From Dromaius novaehollandiae (lineage: Eukaryota; Chordata; Aves; Casuariiformes; Dromaiidae): 64,000 nt of DNA. Positions 42,601 through 53,700 of this stretch are shown here, one piece after another. Position 1 is the first letter of the stretch. Every line of letters begins with the position of its first letter. The notes under the pieces are model-generated. The model saw only the letters and a list, made by a program, of their open reading frames with translations, was not told the origin of the DNA and ran no database searches. Both the position numbers and the translations under genes were made by a program. Location: NCBI RefSeq assembly GCF_036370855.1, contig NC_088105.1:9801619-9865618 (forward strand). Reading direction: 5' to 3'.

Positions 42601-44497
42601 TCCCCAAAACCTCTCTATGCTCCAGTTTTCTTAGCTTTCAGGCAAGTTTAATATTTACTGTCTTTCTCCCCAGACTTGCACAAGTGCTCTTTGCACACTA
42701 CTTTGCAAATGCAATTTTACACTGAGCATTTTCAGAGAGGATGTTAAAACACGGTCTCGTCTGCTCTGAGAAAATGCCTCGAGCCGGCCGCTGCTCTATT
42801 TGCGCACGCCGCTGTTCTCCCGGGCTGCCGGGCTGCTCTTAATCCAGTGAGAGTTTATTCCACCCAGGCAGTCAGTCACTCCACACCTCCTGCCCAAATC
42901 AGTCACCTCCTACTCACCAGGAGTGAACGGAAGAGTATGTTTTTCCTGATACAAACCCTGGCAGGCCAAGATATCTGCAAAATTTAACCCACAGTAATGA
43001 ACACCCACTCGGACCTGAAAGAGAGAAGGGGACAAACATAAATCCAAGCAAGAGCACAAGTGTTTTAAATAGAGACTTACTGCCCTGAGCCGGCAGCAAA
43101 GCCTGGAAAAATAAATCCAGCTCTCTCAAGCCCCCAGACTAAGCACTGTGCTGTCCCATCTCTCAAAAGACATTGGTGCTTTCTAACACACAGGGTCTCG
43201 GTCTCAACCGGAGAAACTAGGGAGAGCCGCCGGTTTTGCTGCGGCCGCGTGGATTTGCCCTCTCCCTCCCCTGCGAGGTTTTCCCACGGGACCTGAAGGG
43301 AAACGAACAACCTTCACTGAAGGCCAGCTATCACGCCAGGACAGTTGTGTCTTCCCCTTGGTTCGTCTCCTCGTTGTGGGCACGTGGCTACACAAGACCC
43401 TGTGGACTTTAAGCTCGTCATCCCTTTTCCCAGCACACGTATTGTGGGAAAGCACTGCTGCTGGGCTCCGCTGTCTCAGGGACACTGCAAAGGCCATCGC
43501 ACCACCGCGGCACGGTGCGCGTCGGGGCGGCGGGCAGGTGTCGGACACGCAGCCAGGGATGAGATGTGAGCACGCCGCAGCCTCGCACCCCGGATGCAAC
43601 CCCCCTCCCTCCCGCCGTGCTCCCCGCCGTTCCCAGTGCCCACGTGCGCTTTCCTAGCCGGGCAGCAGCGGCAGGGCAGCGGCAGGGCAGCGGCAGGGCA
43701 GCGGCAGGGCAGGGGCGCGCCAGCTCCCCGGGGGACGGCACTCAGGCTGCCCCAGCGCAGGGGCGTCCTGTCCCCTCGGCGACCCGTCCCCTACCTGGCG
43801 GGGCTGCAGAGGGGGCGAGCGGACGTCCCGCACGAGCAGGGGCTTCGCCAGCTCGGCGCATAGGGCCGCGCGGTAGCCCCGCGCGCCGCCTCTCCCGCGG
43901 CCTCGTCCCCGGGCGCCGAGCCTGCAACACGGGCGCAGGCGGCCGCTTCACCGCGGGCAGCAGCCCCGCGCGCCCCGTCTGGCGGCGGCGCCCGGCGGAG
44001 CCTCGGCGGGCGGAGGGGCTGCGCCGGGCCGCGCCGTGCCGGGCGGCCGCGCCGTGCCGGGGGGCCGAGGGGTCGGGGCAGCCCCCGCCGCCGGGCGCGG
44101 GAGCACAGCGCCCTGGGGCAGCCCAGGGACCGCTGCCCCGGCCGAGCCACGGGCAGGGCCCTGGGGTGACAGCGCGTGGGAACAGGGGGAGGGGAGAGGG
44201 AGGGGAGAGGGAGGGGAGAGGGAGGGGAGAGGGAGAGGGGAGACGGAGGGGAGAGGGGAGAGGGGAAGGGGAAAGGGAAATGGAAGGAAAGGGAAAAGGG
44301 ATGGAGCGAAGCATGGGGAAAGGAAAAGGGAAGGAGAAAGGAATGGGAAAAGGGGAAGGGTAGGGGGAATGACAAGGGGCAGGGAAAGAGAAAGAGAGAC
44401 CGGGAGAGGAAAGGGGGGAGGGAAGGGGGGTGCCCTCCCCCCGCAGCGTAGCGCCCCGCACGGTCCCGCACCGCCGCGCCGCCGCCGCCGCAGCCAT
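36563..44497 (-). CDS. CRYZL2: CRYZL2, quinone oxidoreductase-like protein 2 (10 coding exons)
   Basis: A member of the medium-chain dehydrogenase/reductase superfamily, zeta-crystallin/quinone oxidoreductase branch, predicted to bind NADPH; its substrate is not known to me. Ten minus-strand exons with matching phases give 1,047 nt and 348 aa, close to the roughly 350 aa of the mouse protein. The GroES-like catalytic domain (residues of about 30-155) has VHYCGLNFADILACQGLYQE and PFTPGMEFSG. The Rossmann domain has TAGAGATGLAVIDLA (nucleotide-binding loop), then VIAAAGSD, and ends SMK. It lacks the cysteine-rich structural zinc loop of classical alcohol dehydrogenases, as expected of this branch. 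An Ala/Arg-rich N-terminus suggests mitochondrial targeting. Only exon 1 is uncertain. I see no frameshift or premature stop. The human counterpart is the pseudogene CRYZL2P, while the mouse has a working gene. Confidence 0.93.
37698..37926 (-). CDS. CRYZL2: CRYZL2 coding exon 9
   Basis: The exon runs from TTACAG|TTTGGC to GAAGAG|GTAGGT. It encodes LAWEGRIVVIGFAGGKIPSI and ALQYCQEGKIHP, the last strands of the Rossmann domain. Confidence 0.97.
38377..38558 (-). CDS. CRYZL2: CRYZL2 coding exon 8
   Basis: The exon runs from TTGCAG|GTGATA to CAAAG|GTGCGC. It encodes VIAAAGSDAKCELALKSGAS and DVAVEAVGGDIF. The donor GTGCGC is weak, but exon 9 enters in exactly the matching phase. Confidence 0.95.
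39823..39904 (-). CDS. CRYZL2: CRYZL2 coding exon 7, nucleotide-binding motif
   Basis: The exon runs from TCTCAG|GGAAAC to GCAAAG|GTATTC. It encodes ETVLVTAGAGATGLAVIDLA, containing the AxxGxxG dinucleotide-binding loop typical of quinone oxidoreductases. Confidence 0.97.
41068..41177 (-). CDS. CRYZL2: CRYZL2 coding exon 6
   Basis: The exon runs from GTGCAG|ATGCTG to CCGGG|GTAAGT. It encodes LWRIPEGVSYEDAAVLPVTY, the linker into the Rossmann domain, followed by the RARLQPG turn. Confidence 0.96.
41488..41553 (-). CDS. CRYZL2: CRYZL2 coding exon 5
   Basis: A phase-0 exon of 66 nt from TGGCAG|GGATGC to CAGAAG|GTAAGG. It encodes GCRVVGVTGTTAMAEECVVD. Family members usually have GDRV; here Asp is replaced by Cys. 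Confidence 0.94.
41948..42006 (-). CDS. CRYZL2: CRYZL2 coding exon 4
   Basis: A 59-nt exon from CGTAG|GGATGG to AAGGAG|GTAGGA, encoding MEFSGTVMETGGNVSAVKE. The join with exon 3 gives the conserved PFTPGMEFSG. Confidence 0.96.
42918..43014 (-). CDS. CRYZL2: CRYZL2 coding exon 3
   Basis: The exon runs from TTTCAG|GTCCGA to CTCCTG|GTGAGT. It encodes VHYCGLNFADILACQGLYQE, the most conserved block of the quinone oxidoreductase catalytic domain. It has no Met-to-stop frame of its own. Confidence 0.96.
43669..43712. repeat. Four copies of an 11-bp unit in CRYZL2 intron 2
   Basis: CGGCAGGGCAG is repeated four times without change, about 80 nt inside intron 2. Confidence 0.9.
43795..43921 (-). CDS. 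CRYZL2: CRYZL2 coding exon 2
   Basis: The exon runs from TTGCAG|GCTCGG to CGCCAG|GTAGGG. It encodes a Gly/Arg-rich start and then YRAALCAELAKPLLVRDV, matching the first strand of the mouse protein (YRAALCTELKQPL). Confidence 0.85.
44185..44430. repeat. Purine-rich tract (G/A on plus), about 245 bp
   Basis: Nearly all plus-strand bases are G or A, with only scattered C or T. It begins with four perfect 11-bp units of AGGGGAGAGGG (44190-44233) and drifts into irregular GGGAAA-type repeats. On the minus strand it is a long pyrimidine tract inside the inferred CRYZL2 intron 1. Mirror symmetry would allow intramolecular triplex (H-DNA), and the G tracts allow quadruplexes. Confidence 0.9.
44472..44497 (-). 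CDS. CRYZL2: CRYZL2 coding exon 1 (tentative)
   Basis: The frame of exon 2 has a stop at about 43948 and no ATG before the conserved part, so an upstream exon is required. ATG at 44497-44495 (context GATCATGG) starts MAAAAAARR and reaches a donor-like CGGCG|GTGCGG in the phase needed by exon 2. The mouse protein also begins MAA with Arg-rich residues. The donor is weak, so other first exons are possible. Confidence 0.45.
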
Positions 44498-44521
44498 GAT
44501 CCGCTGGGCCCGGCCCTGCTA

Positions 44522-44556
44522 GGCTCGGCTCGGCTCGGCTCGGCCCGGCCCGGCTC
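44522..44556. repeat. Seven GGCYC units near the CRYZL2 start
   Basis: Four GGCTC units, two GGCCC units and one more GGCTC are seen in a row, just upstream of the proposed CRYZL2 ATG. Confidence 0.85.
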
Positions 44557-44759
44557 CCCTCGGCTGCCGCGGGCCTTCCGGGCCGCGTCCCTGCGGCGCC
44601 GCCCCGGGGCGGGCGGAGAGCGGGGCCGCCCCGCGGCCGCGGGGCCGGTCGCTGCGGCAGCCTGCGCGGTTCCCCGCCTGGGACCCCGCTTCCCCCGGGA
44701 AATGCGGCGCTCGGGGGGTGACCGCACTTCCAGAGCGCGGTGAAGACTCAAATACCGGC

Positions 44760-47700
44760 TGAGCACTCGAAGAAGAGCGACTCGCAGCCCCCGGACGAGC
44801 GCCGGTGGGAGGGCTCGCAGAGGGGGTCTTGCCTCCCCACAGCCGGTCGTGTTGCAGCAACACGCGGCAGTCGCCAGCAGCTATAAACTGCCGTGCACAG
44901 TCGCGGCCGTGTGTCATCGCGCTGGTTTTCCTGCTGGGGAAACGGAGCAGGAATCAACCGAGCAGAGGTCACCGGGTGAGTCAAAGCCCAGATGAGAAAC
45001 CCAAAGCTGCTGACTCCCGAGCCCACGGGCTAACCACAAGCCCGGCCGTTCCCCTCGAGGGAGCTCCCACTCCAAAGCCTCGCTCCCATTTCCTTATGAT
45101 TTTCAGAGAAAAGAGGCTTCTCTTGGAGCTGAAACGTCTCTCAGCAGCTCCGAGCCCAGAAGGCAGGTGGGCATGCGCATGGCAGAAGGGGCACGAGAAA
45201 AAAGTGGGGCTCCCTCCTGGCACCAGCGACTGCAGCACCTGCGTGTCCTCGTCTTTACGTGGAAGTGAAGCAGCATGTGCTCGCGTCACCGTCCCTCTGC
45301 TTGGCAGTAGAAATGCTGGACAGAATTGCTTTCTTCTAAGAAAATCCTAAAAGAGCTCTAAAGAGCAAAATGCTGGCAGACCTGGATCCGCACAGCGTGC
45401 CGTGCCCTGGCGGCGGCAGAGCTCCGTCCCGGGCTGCGCAGCGCCGGGTCCCAGCATCTGAAGGGGCGTAACATTGTCCACACTATCCTCTCTTTCCTTC
45501 CAGGGTTAGCTCCAGTAAATGGTATTTTAATCGATACCGTGTGGCGGCTGAGTGCCTTTCTTACTGGGATCGTATCGAACACGAGCTGTGGTGCATTGCA
45601 GTTGCATGGAGAGGGAGCAGAGAGCAGGCGCCGGCTGAATGCTGATGCCATTTTTAGTTATGCCAGGACATGTTGTTACAAGACGTCGTGCATGGCCTCG
45701 ATCGGAGTCTGCTCAAGGACCACGTACCGGCTCTTCTCCAAGGCAAGCGATTTTAGAAATACCAGCTGTGGTCACAGAAGATGTGGTGCTCCTTGCTCCA
45801 TGGCTTAGACCACACTCTTCCCTGGGAAATCCAGCAGAAGGAGGAGAAATATCCTACACGTTTCCCAGAGACGAGGTATTTCTCAGGCAAAAGTTTACAC
45901 TCGTGCACAGAGAGTGCCAAATTTTTTGCGCTGTACCTGCACAGATGGCAGGGCAGAGCGTGCTCTGGAGAGCAGATGCGTGTGGGAGCGTGAGCTGTGG
46001 TTTGGGAGTTCGGGCTCCTCAAATTAAAGCTGTATTTCCACAAGACAGTGGCAGCATGGGCTCCCTCCGTTTAAGCCATCCTTCACATTTGCCCTACCCT
46101 GGCATCAACCCCTACTTGTGAAACGAAATGGAGGCCTTCAGCACCCTTCTGCTGCAGTTTGCCAAGGGGAAACGTCAGCTCATTTCGTCTATCAAATAAG
46201 CACACGTCCAGGAGTGATAGCTTCTTTCTCTGCTGAACGGGACTGATTAGAAAGCAGAGGGCTGTGAAGGCTTTTGCATTATTTTATATTATTATCTGGC
46301 AAAGAAAACAATCGCCGCTTCCCGACAGCTTTAAGCTTCCCTTCCGTGAGCAACGGAAGGTCTCGCGTTAACGCGCCTGCAGTAAAGGCAGGTGCAGTCG
46401 AACGAAACGTGGGCGGATGGCTGTGCGCCTGCTCAGGACGCCTGGCTGAGGAACGGGCAGCGTTTCTTGGCTAGCAGAGCGGGAAGCAGGATGGCCAGTG
46501 CTGCATTTCCTACTCGAAGCAGTTCCCGTTCGGTTCCAGTTAGTCCCTAGTGGAGCCCCACTGGCTTCTGCTGAACTCCGACACAGCGGGTCTGGCTCAT
46601 CGCATGCAGCACAAGCCGCTTAATTAGAGCAGCAGCTCAATTTATTTGTTTTGTATCGTCTTTATTAGCCATCACTTAAACTCGTAATTAAGGGCAGAAC
46701 AGGCACTGGGAAAATGGCAGCTGGGCTGGGCTGGCACCGCCCCGAAGCATCTGACGCGTGTGTCTGTCGCTCAGAGCTGGCGGTGTTCGTGCCTTCCTGG
46801 AGGCAGCTTCTTCCCTTAAAATAAATACCCGACTGCTAACGACCTTTGGAAGAGAGCACCAAAATCCCTGGGGAGACTCTGGCGGGCAGGACAAAGGCAG
46901 AGGGATTGAGACCGGCGGCTCACGTGGTCGCTGGAAACACCTGGACCTTCTCCCCAGGAGTGAGCGCTGCTCGGAGATGTGAAGCTACATCACTGTGTCG
47001 CTGTGGCTGCTACTGCCATTTGGTTATCACCTTGTGCTCGATGGAGAGATTTCTATGCAGGTGTTTCTTCTGAAATGCCTGAGATATTTTTATGGTCCAG
47101 AGTTCGTAGTCTGCTTCTGTATCATTCCAGTGTCCTAAATCTCCTCCTTGTAACCCTAAATCCTAGCTACGCTCTTTGGACTGAAGGCTGGTGTGACTGG
47201 TACTAGCACAAGGCAAGTCTTGCTCTAGGACCCGTTTACCTCTGTCCCACCCAACTCTGGGATCCCTACATTTTCTTTTAAATACAGCTTGCAGCAGAGC
47301 AGGGTGGGCACATAGCATTAGTGCTTGCTATGTTTTTGGTGGCAGTAGAGTCCGCGACCGCTCGGTTGATGTATCATTCACGTCATCGTAGCACCTGCTC
47401 CCGGAGCGGGACCCACCGTGCCAGGTGCTCCGCGGAAGCTCCTGCTCCAAGGAGGAGGGCGGTGCCGGCCCGGGACGTATCCGCAGCTCCGCACCTTTGC
47501 AGCGGAGGAACTGCAGGTGCCCCGGCGGGGCACGAAGGCCTGGTGAGCCGGCAGCTAGTCACAGCTTCCCTGTTGTCCACGAGGAAATTCCCAAAACTGG
47601 CAGCCATTCCCCTAAAGGCACAAGCAGCTACGTTTCGTACTGCAGGACAGTGTGCCTAAACTGTCTGCGTCTGGTGACAGGAGGGGGGAGAAAGATGGAC

Positions 47701-50700
47701 GTGCACTGGGTTGTCCAAGTGAGATGTTATTAAGTTGCTGTCTTATGCCCTAAGCAGTATTTTTCCTTTATTTATTTATACATCTAGAGGAACAACGGGT
47801 TGGAAAGTTGGGAGGGGAGAGGAGGAGAGGCATACACATTTTGCTCCTCTTTTTTGTCTCAGATGCCATCCTCTTACAGTGTTCTTGATCACTTCTGCTT
47901 TGAGAGATGCTGCCACTGCTGCTGCAGCCAGCTCCAGCAGTAAGCAATGGAGGGCAGAGCTGGGGACCCCACGGCAATATTTTTAATGAAGTACATCTCC
48001 AGGCTACATCAGATGAGCCTATTTGTGTCTTTGTATACCCTTTGCTTGCAAACAAGCTCTCTAGGTAACCACACAGCAGGGCATAAGTTCCTATTTATTT
48101 GCCTCTGTCTCTGCTCAGAATAGCAAAGGAAGAGAACCCATGTGTTTAGGCAACACAGAACAAAAATACAGCAGAGATAAACTGGATAAATTAGGAATAT
48201 AGGCAGCCCAGGAGAAAGAAGCCTGTGTTCCTACAACCGTAGATAAATCTAGTGATTATTCATTTCTCAAAGCTCAAGCCAAGTCATCTAACTTGGGGTC
48301 TGACAGGAAAAATAGGGATAAATAAATCATTCCTTCATTGTTGACCTCCCTTCTTGCCCAAAGATAAAACCCAAACGTTTTTGGCTGAGCACAAGCTAGT
48401 AAACGTATCCTTTCACTGACCCCATGTCCGTCCCAGAACCTCCTCTGCACATGACTTGTATCCGTCGTCATAGCATCGGCTGTCGTCAGCTCCCAGACAT
48501 CCTGGGGACCTGCTCTATCACCAGAAAAGACCAGTTAAAAGACTACATTTTTAAATGCCAGTGCTATGCTCCTTGAAGACGATCCAATATATGAAGAGAA
48601 AACTGCCAGGGTTGTCACAGTCTTGCCTTTGCTTGTTAGAGTCAATCCCCGAGTTTTGCAGATCTCTTCTGAAGGTTGCTGCAGGCTGGTTGTTTTGTTT
48701 TAAAGGAAAGGCAGCAGCGTTCTTCCAGACAGGCAGCAGCTATTAAAAAGAGAAATAGGAAATAAAATGAAGCGAGTTATTTGGGCTTTAAAGCCAGCTA
48801 ACTGCTTTTGACAAGCTGGGGGTTTTTTTTGTTGTTGGTTTTTTTTTTTGCATCTGGATATTCTTGACTTCCAGGGTGAGCGGCTAAGTTGTCCCAGCAG
48901 AGGGTTTGAACCTCTCCAGCAGAGAGAAGGGAACCTCTGTCTTCTCCAAGAAGGACCCTGCACAGATTTCTCACAGCCATATGCCCAGGCTTCGGGCACC
49001 TTGCCGAGGTCACATCCAGCTGTTCCTTGAGCCCGTTCCAAAAGCTTTGCGTCTGCCCTCACCGCCCAGTGCCCGAAGACAAGACACCCAAAATGAGAGC
49101 TTCAGATTCCTGCACCAGCCTTTCCCCATTCCCCTCCTCCCCAAATACCACAGGAGGGGAAAAAGATCTGGGTTGAGCATGCCTCCAAATTTGTTTTTGC
49201 TAAAGGGGGTGGAATGAGGACAGATTTCACTCTAAGAACATCCTGCTGGCCGCTCCTGCACTGACGTAATGGTATCTTAGGATACTCCATTAGTCTCCTT
49301 GGGGTAGTTTTGTTCAGGGAGAGAAAACATTTCTCAGCAAGTAAACAGAAATTCAGCCAGCTCGGTACACTTTTGACACCTCATATAAAGGTACCCAACG
49401 CACTGGTGAATTAAATGCACCGAGAAAGATGTTTCCCAAACAAGGGAGTCCTAAACATGCAGATCCAACGCTGGAAGTGGAGAGCTCACAAAGACGCAAA
49501 GGGTCCCCCTCCACCCCGTACAGCATTCGCAGAATCCCCAGGGATATATTTGGAGCATGTTCTGCCAAGGCTGAGTCATATTTCCTTCCTCACAGAAGAC
49601 CAAAACGAGTTTGCCCCCAAAGGGCAGCGTCTCAGAAAGGGTGCAGATTTCTGTTCGGCTCATGCCGTCGGCTGGAGCTGCAGAGCCTGAATGCTTGCCG
49701 TCTCCGTTGCGTTCAGGTGGACTGGGATTACCGAGCACATATGAAAACAAGACCCAAGCTGAGTAAACAAATACTGATCTACCCAACCTCAGGTCACTGC
49801 TGCGAGTTGTCCTTTGAAGTAGTATATTGAAGGGGCAGGATCCCGTTGTATGAAATACAGTCCTGCTGTGGGGAGGTTACAAGCCTAGTGCAATCAGTGA
49901 TCACATCTGAAAATGCTGGCCTCATTTGGTTGGCAAAAATCTACACCTCCGAGTGGTGCTTTCACGGCTGTGTGTAAGACAGTATTTCCTAAACGGCCCG
50001 GCCCTCTGAAATGACACAGGGGAGGGAAGCTAAAATAGCTGCATTTCAGGTATGTGCAAGTCAGAAGTGGATCCGGGTGGGAGGAGAGGGAGAAGCCAGC
50101 CGAGGGAAAAGCGAGGCAGTGGCTCAGCAGGGCCGACTTTCTCGCGACGATTAACGCTGACCTACACACCGCCATCAGTCGGGAGATGATCGTTCCTCTT
50201 CGGAGTGGCTCACGCAGCGGAACGTGTGTCCTGGTGATTTTCCAGGTACTCAGCCGTTTGACTAGAGGGATTTTAGATGCACCGAATTAGATGTGAGGCC
50301 TTGTGAGCGTCGGAGCGGAGGCAGCCAAATGAATTTTTCCCACGGTGGTGAATTAAGTAGGACGGGCCTCGTTCACAAGCAGTCGTTGACCCTTGCATGT
50401 CTCTGCAGGGTCACAGCCTTATTCGTTAGCACCTTGTAGCGAAGAGAAGGGGACAGTCGGTCTCTTTTGATGGTCTGAATTTTCCTCTGAAATTCACGCT
50501 GTAATTTCCTGCTGCCGCTTGCTGCAGGCCTGATCCCTGACCAGTGAAGTCTGCGGGATGGTTTCTGCTGAGCAAATTGCCATTTTTTCCCCAATCAGAT
50601 GGGTTTTCCCCCGTTTCTCTCCATCAGGACGGAAGGGTAGGAACAACCCCTTCCGCGGAGGCACGGTGTCAGGTGCCCGGCAGACAGAGCGCACCAAGTG

Positions 50701-53700
50701 TTGGGAGAACAAGTTCTCGCAAGTCCACATTTTTAGGACCGGTTTCTGTTTCATGCGGCAGCGGGCTGGCCTCGACCCTCCGCCTGCCCCAGCATAGTGG
50801 GTCAGCGAGGTTGAAAGGGGATGGAGAGGGAGGAACAGCTGAGAGCTCCAGTGATCCTGGCGTGTGTATAAATAGAGACAGAGCTGTTATCCTGATGAAA
50901 TGAGACCAGATGTTTCTCTGAAATCCCCCTTCGCTGCTAGTGAAAATTATAGTTTAGTTAAAACCGGACTAAGTACGCGGCAAAATATTTTAGACCTCCT
51001 AACGTCTGGAGGTCAAAGGAAACAGCGGAGGAGGAGCCAGGCTGGAAAGCTGCCTCGGCTTCGGGGTAGCGACCCTTCGACGGTGCAGCTTGCGGTGACG
51101 CCATGGAGGATGCATCGGGCACAAGCGAAGCCCGTGGAAGCCAGCCGAGTCCCTCGCCGCCTTTGTTCTATTTTTCTGCTTCCTATCCCGGCATTAATAG
51201 CCTGAGTTTAAAGCCGCTTTTGTGAGGCAGAAATTCTGTGTCAGCATATGTATCCTGGAGGCAGTTGGCAGGAGATGAAGCAGGGACAGCAGCAGCAGTT
51301 AAAACTGGGCCTTGGTTCTTTAATATTTAACTTTCCCTAGCGCTGGATTTTTTAATCAGTTGGTGAATTATCTGCCCTCCCAGTTCAAAGAGGGTTTTAC
51401 CATGGAGATTTCAGTGCTTAATCCCAGGGGCAGGAGAAGCGGAAGACTCTCTCTGAAGGTTTCAAGGCTCAATCTGGCCTCAATTACATCAGTGTAGATC
51501 AGCAAAGAGTGGCCACTACAGACTTCGCTGGCACTACATTGGGCTAAAGGTAACAAAAACTGAGCTCGGGTTCAGCCTCGTGTCGGGACAGCAGAAGTCT
51601 CTAGTCCATAAAGCAGGGTAAGGTCCATCCATGGGGAATTGCCGAGAGGATACAGGCATTGTGAGACTGGCTCAGAATAGATGTTCACCTAAGCCAGTAG
51701 CCAGTGTCTGGCAGTGGCCAGCTGCAGATGCTTAGGAAGGGATATCGGAAGAGGGAGAGTATAAAGCGATCCTTCCTCCGGCATACCCTCCCGGCTTCCG
51801 GTAATCAGCAGCGGAGAGACTTCCTGAGCCGGAGGTTGCATGAATTTGTCTAATCCTTTTTTGAATTCATTTATACTTTTGGCCTCCGTGACATCCTGTG
51901 GCAGTAAGTTCCACAATGTAATTATGTGTTGTGTGAAGAAGTACTTCCTTCTGTCCGCGTTAGACCTGTGTGCTGATGATTTCTCTCCATGCTCCTTAGT
52001 TCTGGTGCTGTGAGGAACAGCGAATAGTAAGTCCATGTCCGCACCACGAAGGCAGGGACATCCCTCAGACCTTGCCCCGAGTTTTGCTCTTCCAGCCTGG
52101 GTGCCTCTTCATTTTTGTAGTCTTTCCTCACGCAGCATCTCTTCCATCACTTCCACTGTCTTCATCACCCTCCTCTGTGCCTTTTCTCATTTTATTATTG
52201 CCCATTTGAGATAAACTCACTGAACTGAGACTTGCTCACCCCTGAAGATGTGAATTCATTCTCCTGGAAGAAGGTCAAGTCGGAAGCTTTATTTTCTCAA
52301 GTCAGATTCTCGTAGTTCAATTTCTTCTACACCACGTACGCTCTTCGGCTTAATGGAAATAAATACGCAGCTCTCTCCAAACAGCTTGATTTAACTTATT
52401 CTAAGGCTGAGTAAAACTCCAGTCCTAATTTAACCAGTGCCTGTGGATTAACGTGATGTCCGTAAGTATATCAGTTAAAGGGGCTGTTTTACACAAAGGG
52501 AATTCCATGCATGTGCTTATATTACTGTACATTTATGCCTGCACAAATCCCCTATGCACTGCTGGCAGAGAAGACCCCAAGCCAGAACAGCTGAACTGAT
52601 GAGCATGAGACTCGGGTGCCTCTGATTTCCATGACATCTTTATTTACAAAATATGTCTATTTTTGCTACTGCAGCATCAACCTTCCTACTTTAGTCATCT
52701 CTGCCATTTATTATTGTTTACTTTGCACCAAAATGCACAGATAGTCAGAAGAATTTGGATTTTGTTTTCTGCTGCAGTGTTGATCTCAGAAACCTTGCTA
52801 TCCGGTCAGCCCAGACCTTGCATTTAGACTGGGTCAATCATACTCGCAGTTGCCAATAGTCCTCAGCTGATGAGAACCAGTTGCTGGTGTCCTATCCCCG
52901 TCCCATGTAATTGTTGTCCTAGGACTGACTGTGTGGCAGCTTTTTAAATCTCCGCTGTTCCTCTTTTGGCAGTAGCTCAGCAGCCACATCCTTCCCTCAG
53001 AGCACGCCAGCTTCTCTTCTCTTGCCCTAAGCAGCTTCGTCCCCTTTTCCCCTGCAGCTGCGTGTGCAAGCAAGCTGCAGATGCAGCAGGTAAAGACCGC
53101 AGATGTGGGTAAGGAACAGGCTCAGGACACAGAAGGTTTTGGGAGGCTAAAAGAGAGAAGGGGGCGTGTGGAGAGAGAGAGAAGAAGGGAAAACTTTGAG
53201 TCATTTACTGGACTGTGGCCCATAAATGATAAGCCCAGAGACTATGTAGGGTATTACACTGTCAGCAGCAGTGGAATGAGCAGGGTAGAGAGAATGCAGG
53301 AGGGAAAAATTGGCATCCCTACTGCTTTATGGTATTGTTATGCCAATTTATGCAGATGTCTTCTCTGGAAGGAATATTCCCCCCACACCCTCAGTTTCCA
53401 GTGCTTTGGGAACCATGAATCAGAGTGTGTTTGGGGGTGGGGAGGAATCAGCAGAGGTTCCTGGGCATCCTGGCAGTGCTGCTTCTGTGCGCAGTTCCCC
53501 ACGGGAGCCTTGGCGGCCAGGGCACGACTCGGAGCAGCCCACGCGGCTAGCTCAGATGTGAGCAGTACTTCTACTGCAGCGGAAGAGGCGCAAAGGAATT
53601 GCCCTGTGTGCGTCACAGCGGACATCAAACTCCCAGGATAGCACTTTTCCATGACCCTGTGCCTCATCTCCTACCACCTCAGCAAGCAGTGAACCCGCTG

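Larger units (their letters stand above)
43560..44760 (-). promoter_or_regulatory. CRYZL2: CpG island promoter of CRYZL2
   Basis: CpG-dense DNA around coding exons 1 and 2. Upstream of the proposed ATG lie seven GGCYC units (44522-44556), which would be in or near the 5' UTR. The island is split by the purine-rich tract at 44185-44430. Whether it also drives a rightward transcript cannot be judged. Confidence 0.65.

Noticed and set aside
43742-44766. Overlapping 226-272-codon minus ORFs rich in Phe/Pro/Ser
   Set aside because: They arise from the purine/pyrimidine tract and CpG island. Conserved CRYZL2 sequence is in a different frame and spliced.
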